Shown here one piece after another: positions 7,823-16,770 of a stretch of 64,000 nucleotides of DNA. Positions within the stretch are counted from its first letter, which is position 1. Every line of letters begins with the position of its first letter. Location of the stretch: assembly GCA_016717005.1 (NCBI GenBank), contig JADJUF010000025.1:1-64000 (forward strand), given 5' to 3'. Below the pieces are notes generated by a model. The model was given only the letters and a program-made list of their open reading frames with translations, was not told the DNA's origin and ran no database searches. A program made the position numbers and the translations under genes. Source of the stretch: Myxococcales bacterium. GTDB lineage: Bacteria; Myxococcota_A; Polyangia; Haliangiales; Haliangiaceae.

Positions 7823-8935
7823 ATCGGGCTTGGGGGTCTTGGGGCCCGACTTCGGCAGCTCGGGCTTGGTGATCAGATCGGTCGGCAGGTCGCCGGTGAG
7901 CGCGTCGAGGAACGCGACGATCAGCTTGACCTCGTCGTCGGTGAAGCTCTTGGCGAGCTGCAGCCGGCCCATCTCCTTCACCGCGGTCGGCAGATCGGCG
8001 ATCTTGCCATCGTGGAAGTACGGCGCGGTCTTGGCGATGTTGCGCAGGCTCGGGACCTTGAACATGAACTTGTCGGTCTCGACCTTGGTCACGCCGAACC
8101 GTCCGAGGTCGGTGGTGTCGGCGTACGGCGCGGTCAGGCCGGTCTTCATGTACATCGAGCCGCCGAGCAGCGGGCCGGTGTGGCACGCGGTGCAGCCGCT
8201 CGAGACGAACAGGGCCAGGCCCTTGGTGGCGTCCGGGCCGAGCGCGGCGGCGTCGCCGGCCAGGTACTTGTCGAACGGCGCCGGAGTCGCGAGCTTGCGC
8301 TCGAACGCGCCGATGGCCTTGGCCGCGTTGTCGAACGTGATCGCGTCGGCTGTGCCGGGGAACGCCTTGCCGAACGCGTCGACGTAGCCGGGGATCGACT
8401 TGACCACCGCGACCACGTGGGCGTCGTCGGCGAGCGCCATCTCGACCGGGTTCAGCATCGGCCCCTTGGCCTGCTCCTCGATCGTCGCGGCCCGGCCGTC
8501 CCAGAACTGGGCGAAGTGACCGGCGGCGTTGTAGACCGTCGGCGAGTTGCGGGCGCCGACCTGGCCCTTGTGACCCTTGGACACCGGCAGGCCGTCGACG
8601 CCGTAGGTGTCGAGGCCGTGGCAGGTGTTGCACGACACGTCCTGGTTCTTCGACAGGCGCGTGTCGAAGTACAGCTGCTTCCCCAGCGCGATCTGCTCGG
8701 CGGTCGCGGGCGCGGTCGCGTCATCGAAGTTCGCGGGCAGCGGCTTGAACAGCGCCGCGATCTGCGCCGGGTCAGGTCCGACGGGCGCGGGCGGCGGGGC
8801 GGGCTTCGGCGCGGGCGCCGGCGCCGGCGCGGGGCCCGCGCTGCCGCTGTCGGACGACTTCTTGCCGCAGCCCGCCAGCGCGAGGGCGGCGAGGGCGGCG
8901 ACGAACACGGGCGTACGGATCGACTGCGTCATCAT
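7814..8935 (-). CDS. di-haem cytochrome c peroxidase (MauG/CcpA family) lipoprotein
   Basis: 373 residues. A lipoprotein signal (ALAALALAGC) gives a lipid-anchored periplasmic protein, followed by a Pro/Ala linker. Two haem-binding CxxCH motifs are present, CNTCH in the N-terminal half and CTACH in the C-terminal half, as expected for this family. These enzymes reduce hydrogen peroxide with electrons from cytochromes, or oxidise protein side chains in MauG relatives. Adjacent ATG codons at 8933-8935 and 8930-8932 are both possible starts; the in-frame GTG far upstream is unlikely. Confidence 0.92.
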   Translation of the reverse strand: MMTQSIRTPVFVAALAALALAGCGKKSSDSGSAGPAPAPAPAPKPAPPPAPVGPDPAQIAALFKPLPANFDDATAPATAEQIALGKQLYFDTRLSKNQDVSCNTCHGLDTYGVDGLPVSKGHKGQVGARNSPTVYNAAGHFAQFWDGRAATIEEQAKGPMLNPVEMALADDAHVVAVVKSIPGYVDAFGKAFPGTADAITFDNAAKAIGAFERKLATPAPFDKYLAGDAAALGPDATKGLALFVSSGCTACHTGPLLGGSMYMKTGLTAPYADTTDLGRFGVTKVETDKFMFKVPSLRNIAKTAPYFHDGKIADLPTAVKEMGRLQLAKSFTDDEVKLIVAFLDALTGDLPTDLITKPELPKSGPKTPKPDPS

Positions 8936-9055
8936 GGGCCGCACCATGTCGCCATCTCGGGCGAACCCAAGGTGGCGACTCGTCGCGCGCCACCCTGCCG
9001 CACCTCCCACGTCTGCGCGTTGTCGTCGCCACACGCGCCGTGGCACGATGGCCCC

Positions 9056-9670
9056 TTGCCGTTCTCGTCACCGCTGCCGTCCGCGTGGTCGCCGTCGCCG
9101 CTGACCGACGAGGAGTTCGACGGGCTCTTGCCCGAGGCGCTGTGGAAGGTGGCGCCGGTGCACTTCACGCCGGTGGCCGTGGCGGCGCTGGCGGTGCGGC
9201 TCTTGGCCCCGGCCGCGGGCGCCCGGGTGCTCGACGTCGGCGCCGGCGTCGGGAAGTTCTGCATCGCGGCGGCGCTCTACTACCCGCAGGCGACCTTCGT
9301 CGGGGTCGAGCGCCGGCCCACGCTGGTCGCGACCGCGCGCGAGGTGGCGCGCCAGCTCGGCGCCCGCAACGTCGAGTTCATGGTCGGCGACGCGCTCGAC
9401 CTCGACTGGGCTGACTACGGCGGCCTGTACCTGTTCAACCCGTACGGCGAGCAATCACACGACGGCGCGGCGCCCCTCGATCCCGCCGACGGTCGCGATC
9501 CAGCGGCGTTCTTCGCCCAGGTCCGCGCCACCCGCGAGCGCCTGCTGGCGCTCCCGACCGGCCGCCGTGTCGTCACCTACCACGGCTACGGCAACCGCGC
9601 GCCAGCGGCGTTCGACGTGCTGCAGGTCGACCACGCCACCGGGCCGCTCGAGCGCTGGACCCGGCGCTGA
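9056..9670 (+). CDS. class I SAM-dependent methyltransferase
   Basis: About 204 residues. Motif I is VLDVGAGVGKFCIAAAL, followed by an acidic strand end (GVERRPTL) and GDALDLDW, a normal Rossmann methyltransferase layout. The later LYLFNPYGEQ and RVVTYHGYG segments replace the usual motif IV. There is no ATG in frame; a TTG at 9056 is the best start, with another TTG at 9020. The substrate is not predictable. Confidence 0.75.
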   Translation: MPFSSPLPSAWSPSPLTDEEFDGLLPEALWKVAPVHFTPVAVAALAVRLLAPAAGARVLDVGAGVGKFCIAAALYYPQATFVGVERRPTLVATAREVARQLGARNVEFMVGDALDLDWADYGGLYLFNPYGEQSHDGAAPLDPADGRDPAAFFAQVRATRERLLALPTGRRVVTYHGYGNRAPAAFDVLQVDHATGPLERWTRR

Positions 9671-9696
9671 CCGTCGGGCACGCGGTCGAGGCGGGC

Positions 9697-9783
9697 GACG
9701 CTGCGCGCAGGTCCGATCGGCGACGCGGCCGGCGCGGAGCGCGGCGGGGCGACGCGGCCAGCAGGGAGCGCGGGTCAGATCGT
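9697..9783 (-). repeat. short degenerate tandem repeat
   Basis: About three units of roughly 30 bp with the pattern GCGACGCGGCC...GGAGCGCGG lie between the methyltransferase and the desaturase. The final unit contains the desaturase stop codon (GGGTCAGATCG, compare GGTCCGATCG in the first unit). Confidence 0.45.
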
Positions 9784-11121
9784 CGACGCGCTCGACGCCG
9801 TCGGCGCGACCGCGGCCGGCTCGGTCACCGGGCGTCCGAGATCGTGGAGGTGACTCAGGCACTGCCCGAGCGCCGACAGGTAGCCGCCGCAGTCGCGGTA
9901 CGGCAGGCCGAACTCGGCGCAGGTGGCGCGCACGATCGGCGAGATGGTCGGGTACAGATAGATCGACGTGCTCGGGAACAGGTGGTGCTCGATCTGGTGG
10001 TTGAGCCCGCCCGACACCCAGTTGGTCCAGCGCTTGCCCGAGCCCCAGTTGGCGGTGCCCTGCACCTGCTGCTCGGCCCAGTGCGCGCCGGGCCGCGGCA
10101 CGAGGTCGGCCTGCAGGTGGTTCACGATGAAGATGCCCTCCATGTAGTAGGCGCCCACCGCCATCATCACCATCGTCGTGGCCAGGCCGTGGAGCGGACC
10201 CAGCAGCACGACCGGCGCGACCACGTTCATCCCCAGCCAGAGGGCCTTGCCGATCACGACCTGCACCCAGGCGGCGCGCGGCACGTGGAAGCTGGCGTGG
10301 ATCGCGCGCCCGCGCCACAGGTGGCTGAAGTCGGCGAAGAGCCACTTCACCAGCCCGACGCTCATGCCCACCGCCAGCGTCAGCACCTGCACGCGGTGCC
10401 AGCGTCGGCGCGGCAGCGCCGGGTGGAAGCGCAGCAGCGGGAACCCGATCTCCGCGTCGTTGTCGGCGCCGCTGACGTTGGGCTGGCCGTGGTGCGAGAC
10501 CTGGTGGGCGTAGCGCCAGACCAGGGTCGAGCCGCCGATGAAGTCCATCAGCCCGCCGAGCACGCGGGCGCCGCCGCCGCGGCGGCTGGTCGCGGCGTGG
10601 TTGCCGCTGTGCATGACGAAGCCGAGCCGCGCGACCACGAGGCCGCCGACCACCGCCGCGAGGTACGAGCCGTAGCGCACGCGCACCGCCCACGCGGCGA
10701 CCAGCGCCAGCACCAGCACGGCCGCCTCGAGCGCGACCAGCCAGCCGAGGCTGTGGTAGCCGAGCCCGCGCGCGCGCAGGTGATCGTCGACGCGCCCGCG
10801 CACCGCGTCGAAGAACGCGGGATCGCCGTAGGGGGTGCGCTCGGCCGGCGCCAGCGTGCCGACCAGCGTGCCGCGCGCGGCCAGGGCCTTGCGCGCGCGG
10901 TCGAGCGACGGCCCCGGGTGGTAGGCCTCGAACAGCGTCGTCGCGGGACGCCCGGCGCCCAGCGCCAGGAGCCCGCCGCCGGGGTGGCGCGCGCTGAAGC
11001 CGCTGACGTCGTAGATCCGATCGTCGAGCTCGATCCAGTAGCTGCCGCCCTGGCCGCCGTGGCGCGCCAGCTCGGCCAGGGTGATCGTGGGCAGGGCTTC
11101 GGTGGGAGCGGGCGCCGACAC
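9775..11121 (-). CDS. front-end fatty acid desaturase with N-terminal cytochrome b5 domain
   Basis: 448 residues. Residues 13-90 form a cytochrome b5 domain with haem ligands in HPGG (His46) and YHPG (His68). Membrane helices then surround three histidine boxes: HSGNH (171-175), HQVSHH (206-211) and QIEHH (376-380). The Gln at the start of the third box is typical of delta-6/delta-5 front-end desaturases. The protein would desaturate fatty acyl chains in the inner membrane toward polyunsaturated products, a trait seen in some myxobacteria. The next gene upstream starts at 11179-12921 and is unrelated. Confidence 0.92.
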   Translation of the reverse strand: MSAPAPTEALPTITLAELARHGGQGGSYWIELDDRIYDVSGFSARHPGGGLLALGAGRPATTLFEAYHPGPSLDRARKALAARGTLVGTLAPAERTPYGDPAFFDAVRGRVDDHLRARGLGYHSLGWLVALEAAVLVLALVAAWAVRVRYGSYLAAVVGGLVVARLGFVMHSGNHAATSRRGGGARVLGGLMDFIGGSTLVWRYAHQVSHHGQPNVSGADNDAEIGFPLLRFHPALPRRRWHRVQVLTLAVGMSVGLVKWLFADFSHLWRGRAIHASFHVPRAAWVQVVIGKALWLGMNVVAPVVLLGPLHGLATTMVMMAVGAYYMEGIFIVNHLQADLVPRPGAHWAEQQVQGTANWGSGKRWTNWVSGGLNHQIEHHLFPSTSIYLYPTISPIVRATCAEFGLPYRDCGGYLSALGQCLSHLHDLGRPVTEPAAVAPTASSASTI

Positions 11122-11178
11122 GGCCGCAACCTAGCTCAGGGTGGGGGCCGGCCCTGTCACGGTCTGGTCAGCGCGCGA

Positions 11179-12921
11179 TCATTCGGCGGACCGGCTCGAC
11201 CAGGGCACCAGCGCCAGCCGCGGCGCCAGCGCGGCGACCTCGTCGAGGAAGCGGGCCTCGGCCGCCCGGCGCCGGACCAGCACCGGGTCGCGGACCGTCA
11301 GCGGGGTCAGGCTCTGGTTCACCACCCACGCCCACGGGCGGATGTCGGCCCGCGCCAGGTCCCGGGCCAGCGCCGCGGCCTCGTGGACCGGCGTGGCCTC
11401 GGGCAAGGTCACCAGCACGATCCGGGTGAACGCCGGGTCGCGCAGGCGCGGCAGGAGCCGCCGGACCTCCTCGGGCGCGTGCCCGGCGGTGCGCAGCACG
11501 TCGCGGTGGTACGTCTCGGCCGCGTCGAGCAGGAGCAGCGTGTGCCCGGTCGGGGCGGTGTCGATGACGACGACGCCGTGGTCGCCCTCGTCGACCAGGC
11601 GCGCGAACGCGCGGAACACCGCGATCTCCTCGGTGCACGGGCTGCGCAGGTCCTCGGCCAGGAGCGCGCGGCCGGCGTCGTCGAGGCCGGCCCCGGCGGT
11701 GGCCATCACCTCCGCGGAGTACGCCGCGGTCTCGGCCGCGGGATCGATGCGGCTGACGCGGATGCCCGCGACCTCGGCGCCGAGCGCGGTGGCGGCGTGG
11801 CCGGCCGGGTCGGTGGTGGTCAGGTGGACGGCGTGGCCGGCCTGGGCCAGCGCGCGCGCGATGGCGATGGCGACCGAGGTCTTGCCGACGCCGCCCTTGC
11901 CCATCGTCATGATCACGCCACGGCCGTCGCTGGCGAGGCCCGGCACCAGCTCCGCCAAGGTCGGCAGGGCCGGCCGCTCCGACGGCGCGGCGGTCGCGGC
12001 GGTCGCGGCGGTCGCGGCGGTCGCGGCGGGATCGCCGGCCAGGGCGCGCAGGGCGTCGACGCCGATCAGGCCGAACGGCACCAGCGGCAGCTCGGTCCGC
12101 GCCAGCGCGCGCAGGCCCGCCGGCACCGCCGCCAGCGCCGCCTCGCCGCGGCGCTCGAGCTCGAGGGCGATCGGATCGTCGCGATCGGTGGCGCGGAACC
12201 GGCCGTTGACCACCAGCTCGAGCCGCGCGAGCCCGAGCTCGCCGAGCTCGCCGCGCGTGCGCTCGGCCTCGGTCAGCGCCGCGCGCTCGGGCCGGGTCAC
12301 GAGCACCACCGCGGTCTGGTCCGGATCGGCCAGCGCCGCGCGCGCCCGCTGGTAGAGGTCCGCCTGCGCGGCCAGCCCGGCCAGCGGGCCCAGGCACGAC
12401 GTGCCGCCGACGTTCGCGGCCAGGAAGCCGGACCACGCGGCCGGCAGCTCGAGCAGACGCAGCGTGTGGCCGGTGGGCGCGGTGTCGAAGACGACGTGCG
12501 CGAACGCGCGCGTCGTGGCGGCGTCGCCGAGCAGCGCCGCGAACTGATCGAACGCCGCGATCTCGACCGTGCACGCGCCGGACAGCTGCTCCTCGATGCT
12601 GCGCACCGCCGCGTCGGGCAGCACGCCGCGGTACGGGCCGACCATGCGCTCGCGGTAGGCCGCGGCGGCCTGGACCGGATCGATGTCGAGCGCGGCCAGC
12701 CCGGGCACGGCGGCGATCGGGCGCGGCGTCGAGCCGAGCGCGGTCGCGAGGACCTCGCTCAGGTTCGAGGCCGGGTCGGTGCTGACCAGCAGCACGGCGC
12801 GGCCGCGCGCGGCCAGCGCCACCGCGGTCGCGCACGCGACCGAGGTCTTGCCGACGCCGCCCTTGCCGGTGAAGAACAGGTTGCGCGGCGCGCGGGCGAC
12901 CAGCTCGGCCAGCGCCGACAT
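11179..12921 (-). CDS. arsA: ArsA-type arsenite-stimulated ATPase (tandem domains)
   Basis: 580 residues, the usual ArsA length. Two P-loops are present, FTGKGGVGKTS at about 17-27 and MGKGGVGKTSVA near residue 340, each followed by the DTAPTGHT switch signature (about residues 147 and 453). This is the classic duplicated ArsA layout that drives arsenite export with ArsB. The start overlaps the arsD stop by 1 nt (TGATG), so they are coupled. An Ala-Thr-rich linker of repeated ATAAT joins the halves. No arsB, arsC or arsR is in the window. Confidence 0.92.
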   Translation of the reverse strand: MSALAELVARAPRNLFFTGKGGVGKTSVACATAVALAARGRAVLLVSTDPASNLSEVLATALGSTPRPIAAVPGLAALDIDPVQAAAAYRERMVGPYRGVLPDAAVRSIEEQLSGACTVEIAAFDQFAALLGDAATTRAFAHVVFDTAPTGHTLRLLELPAAWSGFLAANVGGTSCLGPLAGLAAQADLYQRARAALADPDQTAVVLVTRPERAALTEAERTRGELGELGLARLELVVNGRFRATDRDDPIALELERRGEAALAAVPAGLRALARTELPLVPFGLIGVDALRALAGDPAATAATAATAATAAPSERPALPTLAELVPGLASDGRGVIMTMGKGGVGKTSVAIAIARALAQAGHAVHLTTTDPAGHAATALGAEVAGIRVSRIDPAAETAAYSAEVMATAGAGLDDAGRALLAEDLRSPCTEEIAVFRAFARLVDEGDHGVVVIDTAPTGHTLLLLDAAETYHRDVLRTAGHAPEEVRRLLPRLRDPAFTRIVLVTLPEATPVHEAAALARDLARADIRPWAWVVNQSLTPLTVRDPVLVRRRAAEARFLDEVAALAPRLALVPWSSRSAE

Positions 12922-13277
12922 CAGCAGCAGCCCGATTTCGGCGCGCAGCCGCCGGCCACCGGCAGCTTGCGCACGACCACGCCGGCCAGCGCCGCGAGGG
13001 TGTCGCGCGAGGGGTACGCGCCCTCGATCGCGACGCGATCGTCGACCATGATCAGCGGCAGCACCTCGGTGCCGCGGGCCAGCGCGTCCTTGACCGCGGG
13101 CGTGGTCGCGAACGCGGCCGGCTGCTGCGCCAGGTTGAAGCGCTCGACCGCGACGCCCTGCTGCTGCAGCCACGCCACGTCGGCGGCGAACCGCGCCAGC
13201 TCGGGATCGATGCCGGGCCCGCACACGCCGGTCGCGCAGCACATCGCCGGATCGAACACGCGGATGGTGACGGACAT
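12921..13277 (-). CDS. arsD: ArsD arsenic metallochaperone
   Basis: 118 residues. The N-terminal thioredoxin-like fold carries the vicinal pair CC at 13-14 and Cys18 (PAMCCATGVCG), the trio that carries arsenite to ArsA. The C-terminus ends in KSGCC, another Cys pair also found in many ArsD proteins. It is the first gene of the arsDA pair. An inverted repeat (GGCTCGATCGAGCC) lies about 12 nt upstream, at the place expected for an operator. Confidence 0.92.
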   Translation of the reverse strand: MSVTIRVFDPAMCCATGVCGPGIDPELARFAADVAWLQQQGVAVERFNLAQQPAAFATTPAVKDALARGTEVLPLIMVDDRVAIEGAYPSRDTLAALAGVVVRKLPVAGGCAPKSGCC

Positions 13278-13359
13278 GCGGAACTCCTCGGGCTCGATCG
13301 AGCCGAGCCCAACGTACGGCCGCCGCGGCCGTCGTCAATGCGCCGTCGCGTCGCAGGCG

Positions 13360-13387
13360 TCCCAGGTTCGGCGACGAACCCTCTGGA
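13360..13387 (-). terminator. hairpin after the haem lipoprotein gene, shared with 57531
   Basis: On the minus strand, just past the stop at 13390, GGTTCG-TCGC-CGAACC forms a 6-bp stem, extended by outer CCAG/TGG pairs. The 21 bases at 13365-13385 are identical in inverse orientation to 57531-57551, also a spot right after a gene. No T-tract follows, so it may be a processing or repeat hairpin and not a classical terminator. Confidence 0.45.
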
Positions 13388-13389
13388 AC

Positions 13390-13950
13390 TCACGGATGGT
13401 GCGGCGGCGGCGCCGTGGTCGCGCGGGCCCAGCCGTCTTGATCGACCACCTGCTGGCGCCAGGTGGCGTGGCACCCGGTGCACGCGGTGAGCGTGGCCGT
13501 GAGCGCGGTCAGCACCTGACCGCGATCGCCGGCCCGGGCTGCGACGCCGATGCCGTCGGCGGTGCGGTGGAACGCCAGCGCCTGATCGGTGAAGCCCGGC
13601 GCCGCGGCGCCCATGTGCTCGCACATCTGGCCCATCGACTCGGACATGCCGATGCGCCCGGCCGCGGTCGCGATCGCCGCGTAGTCGTCGGTGGCGAGCG
13701 CCGCGACGATCTCCTGGACGGCCACGAGGTGGTCGCGCATGTTCTGCTTCTGGTGGTTGGCCATCATCGGCAGGAGCGGGATCGGCTTGCGCCCGTCGAG
13801 GGCGTCGAGCACCGCGGCGGCCGAGGCCACCGGCGGCGCCTCGGCCGCGCCCGGCGTGGTCGTCGGCGCCGGGGCGGGGCGCGCCTCGTGGCGGTCGCAC
13901 GCGCTGGCGCTCGCGACGACGAGGAGGAACACGGGCAGGGACGGACGCAT
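13390..13950 (-). CDS. mono-haem c-type cytochrome lipoprotein
   Basis: 186 residues. A signal sequence ends in a lipobox-like SASAC (Cys about 18). One haem motif, CTGCHATWR, lies near residues 156-164, late in the protein as in cytochrome c' four-helix bundles, which matches the helical Ala-rich body. GAGGTGAAG sits 6 nt before the ATG and lies inside the end of the upstream MarR gene, so the two are an operon. A role in electron transfer or gas/oxidant sensing is inferred. Confidence 0.75.
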   Translation of the reverse strand: MRPSLPVFLLVVASASACDRHEARPAPAPTTTPGAAEAPPVASAAAVLDALDGRKPIPLLPMMANHQKQNMRDHLVAVQEIVAALATDDYAAIATAAGRIGMSESMGQMCEHMGAAAPGFTDQALAFHRTADGIGVAARAGDRGQVLTALTATLTACTGCHATWRQQVVDQDGWARATTAPPPHHP

Positions 13951-13955
13951 GGACT

Positions 13956-14417
13956 TCACCTCGATGGGGGCTGGGCGTGGAGCGGCAGGGCCTCGACCGC
14001 GCGCGCCAGGAGCGCGAGCGCGTCGACGACGTCGGCCCGGCGGCGGGCGGGGACCGCGGCCAGGAGCGCGGCGAACCGCTGGTGGCTGGCGCGCTCGACC
14101 GTGCCGGCGACCCGGCGCCCGGCGGCGGTCAGCTCGACGACGCGGCTGCGGCGGTCGCCGGGCGGCGCGGCCTGGCGCGCGTGGCCCTGCGCGACCAGGC
14201 GCGCGCCCAGGCGGGCGACGGTGCTCTTGTCGACGCACAGGATCGCGCCGAGCGCCTGGTGGGTGAGCGGGCCGTGCTCGGCCAGGATCATCAGCGCGTG
14301 GGCGTACGCCATCGACAGCGGCTGGCCGCACGGCGTCGTGCCGCTGGCGAGCGCGCCGAACCGCCGCACGACGCGGTGCAGGTGCGCGCGGAGCTGCGCG
14401 GGCGCGGGGGTCGGCAC
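13956..14417 (-). CDS. MarR-family transcriptional regulator
   Basis: About 153 residues from a GTG at 14417. The winged helix is visible as HGPLTHQALGAILCVDKSTVARLGARL, with the wing RQAAPPGDRRSRVVELT, typical of MarR proteins. An in-frame ATG at 14519 would read through the palindromic operator at 14438-14455, so the GTG is preferred. It forms an operon with the downstream cytochrome gene (5-nt gap) and probably represses both. Confidence 0.85.
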   Translation of the reverse strand: MPTPAPAQLRAHLHRVVRRFGALASGTTPCGQPLSMAYAHALMILAEHGPLTHQALGAILCVDKSTVARLGARLVAQGHARQAAPPGDRRSRVVELTAAGRRVAGTVERASHQRFAALLAAVPARRRADVVDALALLARAVEALPLHAQPPSR

Positions 14418-14437
14418 GCGCCGACGGTGCCACGAGA

Positions 14438-14455
14438 TAGTTGCGCACGCAACTA
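14438..14455. promoter_or_regulatory. MarR operator palindrome
   Basis: TAGTTGCG-CA-CGCAACTA is a perfect 8-bp inverted repeat with a 2-bp centre, located 20 nt before the MarR GTG start. Size, AT-rich ends and position fit autorepression by a MarR dimer. Confidence 0.75.
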
Positions 14456-14547
14456 CATGGGCGGGCCGCCGGCCCGGGGCCGCGCGGCCCGGTCCGCGGG
14501 CCGCGCGCTCGCTGCGCACCGTCGAGCCGCGGGCCGCGCGGCCCGGG
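14456..14547. repeat. self-complementary GC spacer
   Basis: Repeated blocks such as GGCCGCGCGGCCCG and GGGCCGCGCG can pair with each other in several registers. It lies between the MarR promoter and the end of the TPR gene, and may act as a transcription barrier. No coding signal. Confidence 0.4.
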
Positions 14548-16683
14548 TCAGCGCGCCATCTGCTGCGCGAACTTGGCGTTGAGCGTCGGATCCTGCGCCA
14601 GCTTTTGGCCCCACGCCGTCGCCACCGACGCGTAGCCCATCATGTCGAGGCCGTACTGGCCGAGCGCGCCCATCATGTTGCCGGACTGCATCGCCTTCAT
14701 CAGGCCGACGTAGTCCGAGAGCCGGGCGACGCGCTGGCCGGGGAACACCACCGGGTCGGGGTCGCCGCCGCCGCCGCTGGCGAGCTGTTGCTGCGCCGCC
14801 TGCGCCGCCGACACCTCGGCCGCCATGTCGAACTTCTTGGCCTCGATCTGGCACATGTGCACCGACGACGAGCCGGTCTTGCCGTCGAAGATGCTGGCCT
14901 TGTAGTCCTCGAGGCGCTTCCGGGTCACGTCGTCGACGTCGGGGAAGGTCAGCCAGGTCACGACCAGCGGCAGCTCCCAGCAACAGAAGCCCGCGCGCGG
15001 GATCTGCTGGAACAGCCAGCCGAACGCGGCCACCACCTCGGCGCGGATCGCCGGGTCGCGCCGCGCCAGCACGCCGAGCGCGACGATCGCCGCGCCGGTG
15101 GTCCAGTCGCTCGGGCCGTACAGCAGCGCGTACAGCGCCTGCTGCCGCTGGCTGCCGGCCCACGGCGTGTGGCCGTCGCAGTGGGCGATGATCAGGGTCG
15201 TCGCGATCTGCGCCCGCTGCACCCACGGCAGCACGCGCCACGCCGAGCCCGGCGGCCGCGGCGGGAACACCAGCGTGCCGAGCAGCCCGCCGATCGCGGC
15301 GGCGCCGCCGAGCTTGGCCGCGGTGCGCTCGGCCATCGGCGCCCACACGTCGAGGGCGAACGGCTCGCCGGCGAGGCCGTGGACCGCGGTGACGATCGGG
15401 GCCGGCGGCCGCTCGACCGTGGGCTTGGGCTGGGTCCCGTCCCACGACCAGACCGTGAACGGGACCTGGGTCTTGGGCAGGCGCGGGTCCGGCGTCTGCA
15501 CGGTCTCGACCTGGTAGTCGAGGCCGACCTGCGGCCCCCACATCTCCATCTGCAGCCAGAACGACGCGACCACGCTCGGCGACTCGACGTGCGACAGCTT
15601 GAGCCGCACCGTCGAGCCGTGGTGCTCGGCCGGGTTCTGGAACATCTGCTGGAAGATGTCGTCGAGCGCGTTGGCCGAGGCGTCGGCCGGGTGCGGCAGC
15701 CGGTTGATGAAGAGCCGCGGCGGATCGATCTTGGCGTAGAGCTCCTTGGCGCGGTGGTTCGGGGGCTCGTCCTCGGTCAGGCGCAAGAGCGCCAGCTTGG
15801 TGCCCTCGTCGCGGTTGGCCAGGAATCGCAGGTACAGGAGCGACGCGGACGCCCACGGGTGGTCGGCCTCCTTGCGGGTCGCGGCCTCGTACTGCTGCTG
15901 GGCGTCGGCCAGGCGGTCGGCGTCGAGCATCATGTCGCCGCAGTCGAGGTGGGCGCTGACGTCGGTGGCGTCGTGGCTGCCGGCGCGCGCGAACCACTGG
16001 GCGGCCTCGTCGACGCGCGCGGCGTCGCGCAGCGCGTTGGCGACGCCGATCGCGCTCTTCCACGACGGATCGATCTGGTAGGCGTGCTGGGCGAACTGCA
16101 GCGCGTCCTCGGCCCCCCCGAGGCGGCGCGCCACCATCGAGCTGCCGAACCACAGCAACCCCTCGCGCGGGTGCAGCCCGCGCAACGTCGCCAGGATCCG
16201 CGCGCCCGACTCGAGCGTGGCCTTGCGGGGGTCGTCGGCCGGGATCGGCACCGGACACTTCGAGGCGATCTTCAGGATGTCGACGGCGATGCCGCTGATC
16301 AGCTCGGGCAGCGGGATCGACTCGACGACCCCGGCCTGGCTCATCCACCACTCGCACCACAGCATGTACGGGATGTCGGGGCGGATCTCGGCGACGTCGG
16401 TGATGAGGTCCATGGCCTCGGACCAGCGCCGCATCCACGCCAGCACGTAGCTCTTGTTGGCGGCGTCGACGAAGCTGACGTCGCCCTCGAGCTGGACCAG
16501 CGCCATCGGATCGGGCGCGGCCGCGATGATCTCGTTGAGGAGCTGCATGCGCTCGCGATCCATCGGATCGTGGGTGAGCGCGCAGCCGATGTGGTGCAGC
16601 GCGTGCGGCAGGTCGCGCTGGGCCAGGGCCTGGCGCGCGAGCGCGACGTCTTGATCGGGTGAACCCTGGCGTGGATCCGACAT
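14548..16683 (-). CDS. TPR-containing protein of unknown function
   Basis: 711 residues, no signal peptide. The N-terminal half (about 10-330) is helical with TPR-like repeats, for example QHAYQIDPSWKSAIGVANAL and GDMMLDADRLADAQQQYEAA. The C-terminal half is a separate unidentified region with Trp- and Pro-rich segments (FTVWSWDGTQPKPTV, FCCWELPLVVTWLTFPDVDD) and a Met-rich tail. I recognise no enzyme motif. It is 87 bp downstream of the SPFH-repeat gene on the same strand, so the two may be co-transcribed. Confidence 0.8.
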   Translation of the reverse strand: MSDPRQGSPDQDVALARQALAQRDLPHALHHIGCALTHDPMDRERMQLLNEIIAAAPDPMALVQLEGDVSFVDAANKSYVLAWMRRWSEAMDLITDVAEIRPDIPYMLWCEWWMSQAGVVESIPLPELISGIAVDILKIASKCPVPIPADDPRKATLESGARILATLRGLHPREGLLWFGSSMVARRLGGAEDALQFAQHAYQIDPSWKSAIGVANALRDAARVDEAAQWFARAGSHDATDVSAHLDCGDMMLDADRLADAQQQYEAATRKEADHPWASASLLYLRFLANRDEGTKLALLRLTEDEPPNHRAKELYAKIDPPRLFINRLPHPADASANALDDIFQQMFQNPAEHHGSTVRLKLSHVESPSVVASFWLQMEMWGPQVGLDYQVETVQTPDPRLPKTQVPFTVWSWDGTQPKPTVERPPAPIVTAVHGLAGEPFALDVWAPMAERTAAKLGGAAAIGGLLGTLVFPPRPPGSAWRVLPWVQRAQIATTLIIAHCDGHTPWAGSQRQQALYALLYGPSDWTTGAAIVALGVLARRDPAIRAEVVAAFGWLFQQIPRAGFCCWELPLVVTWLTFPDVDDVTRKRLEDYKASIFDGKTGSSSVHMCQIEAKKFDMAAEVSAAQAAQQQLASGGGGDPDPVVFPGQRVARLSDYVGLMKAMQSGNMMGALGQYGLDMMGYASVATAWGQKLAQDPTLNAKFAQQMAR

Positions 16684-16770
16684 GGCACCAGGATGGAGCC
16701 CGCGCCGGCGGCCGTGTGACCTCGCGGGGCAAAAAAACGCGCGACGTGGCGCCGCGCCGCGGCGGCGACG

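Noticed and set aside
7675..7872. Small Arg/Gly-rich protein
   Set aside because: It lies within the tandem array and merely encodes the repeat unit, ending antisense to the peroxidase gene.
8935..9046. Longer N-terminus for the cytochrome c peroxidase
   Set aside because: The upstream extension is Arg-rich and would bury the lipoprotein signal sequence; the ATG at 8935 or 8932 places the signal at the true start.
9844..16662. A 2272-codon open frame on the plus strand
   Set aside because: It runs antisense through the desaturase, arsA, arsD, MarR and TPR genes, has low-complexity Arg/Gly/Ala composition and no domain. It is a product of GC-biased third positions.
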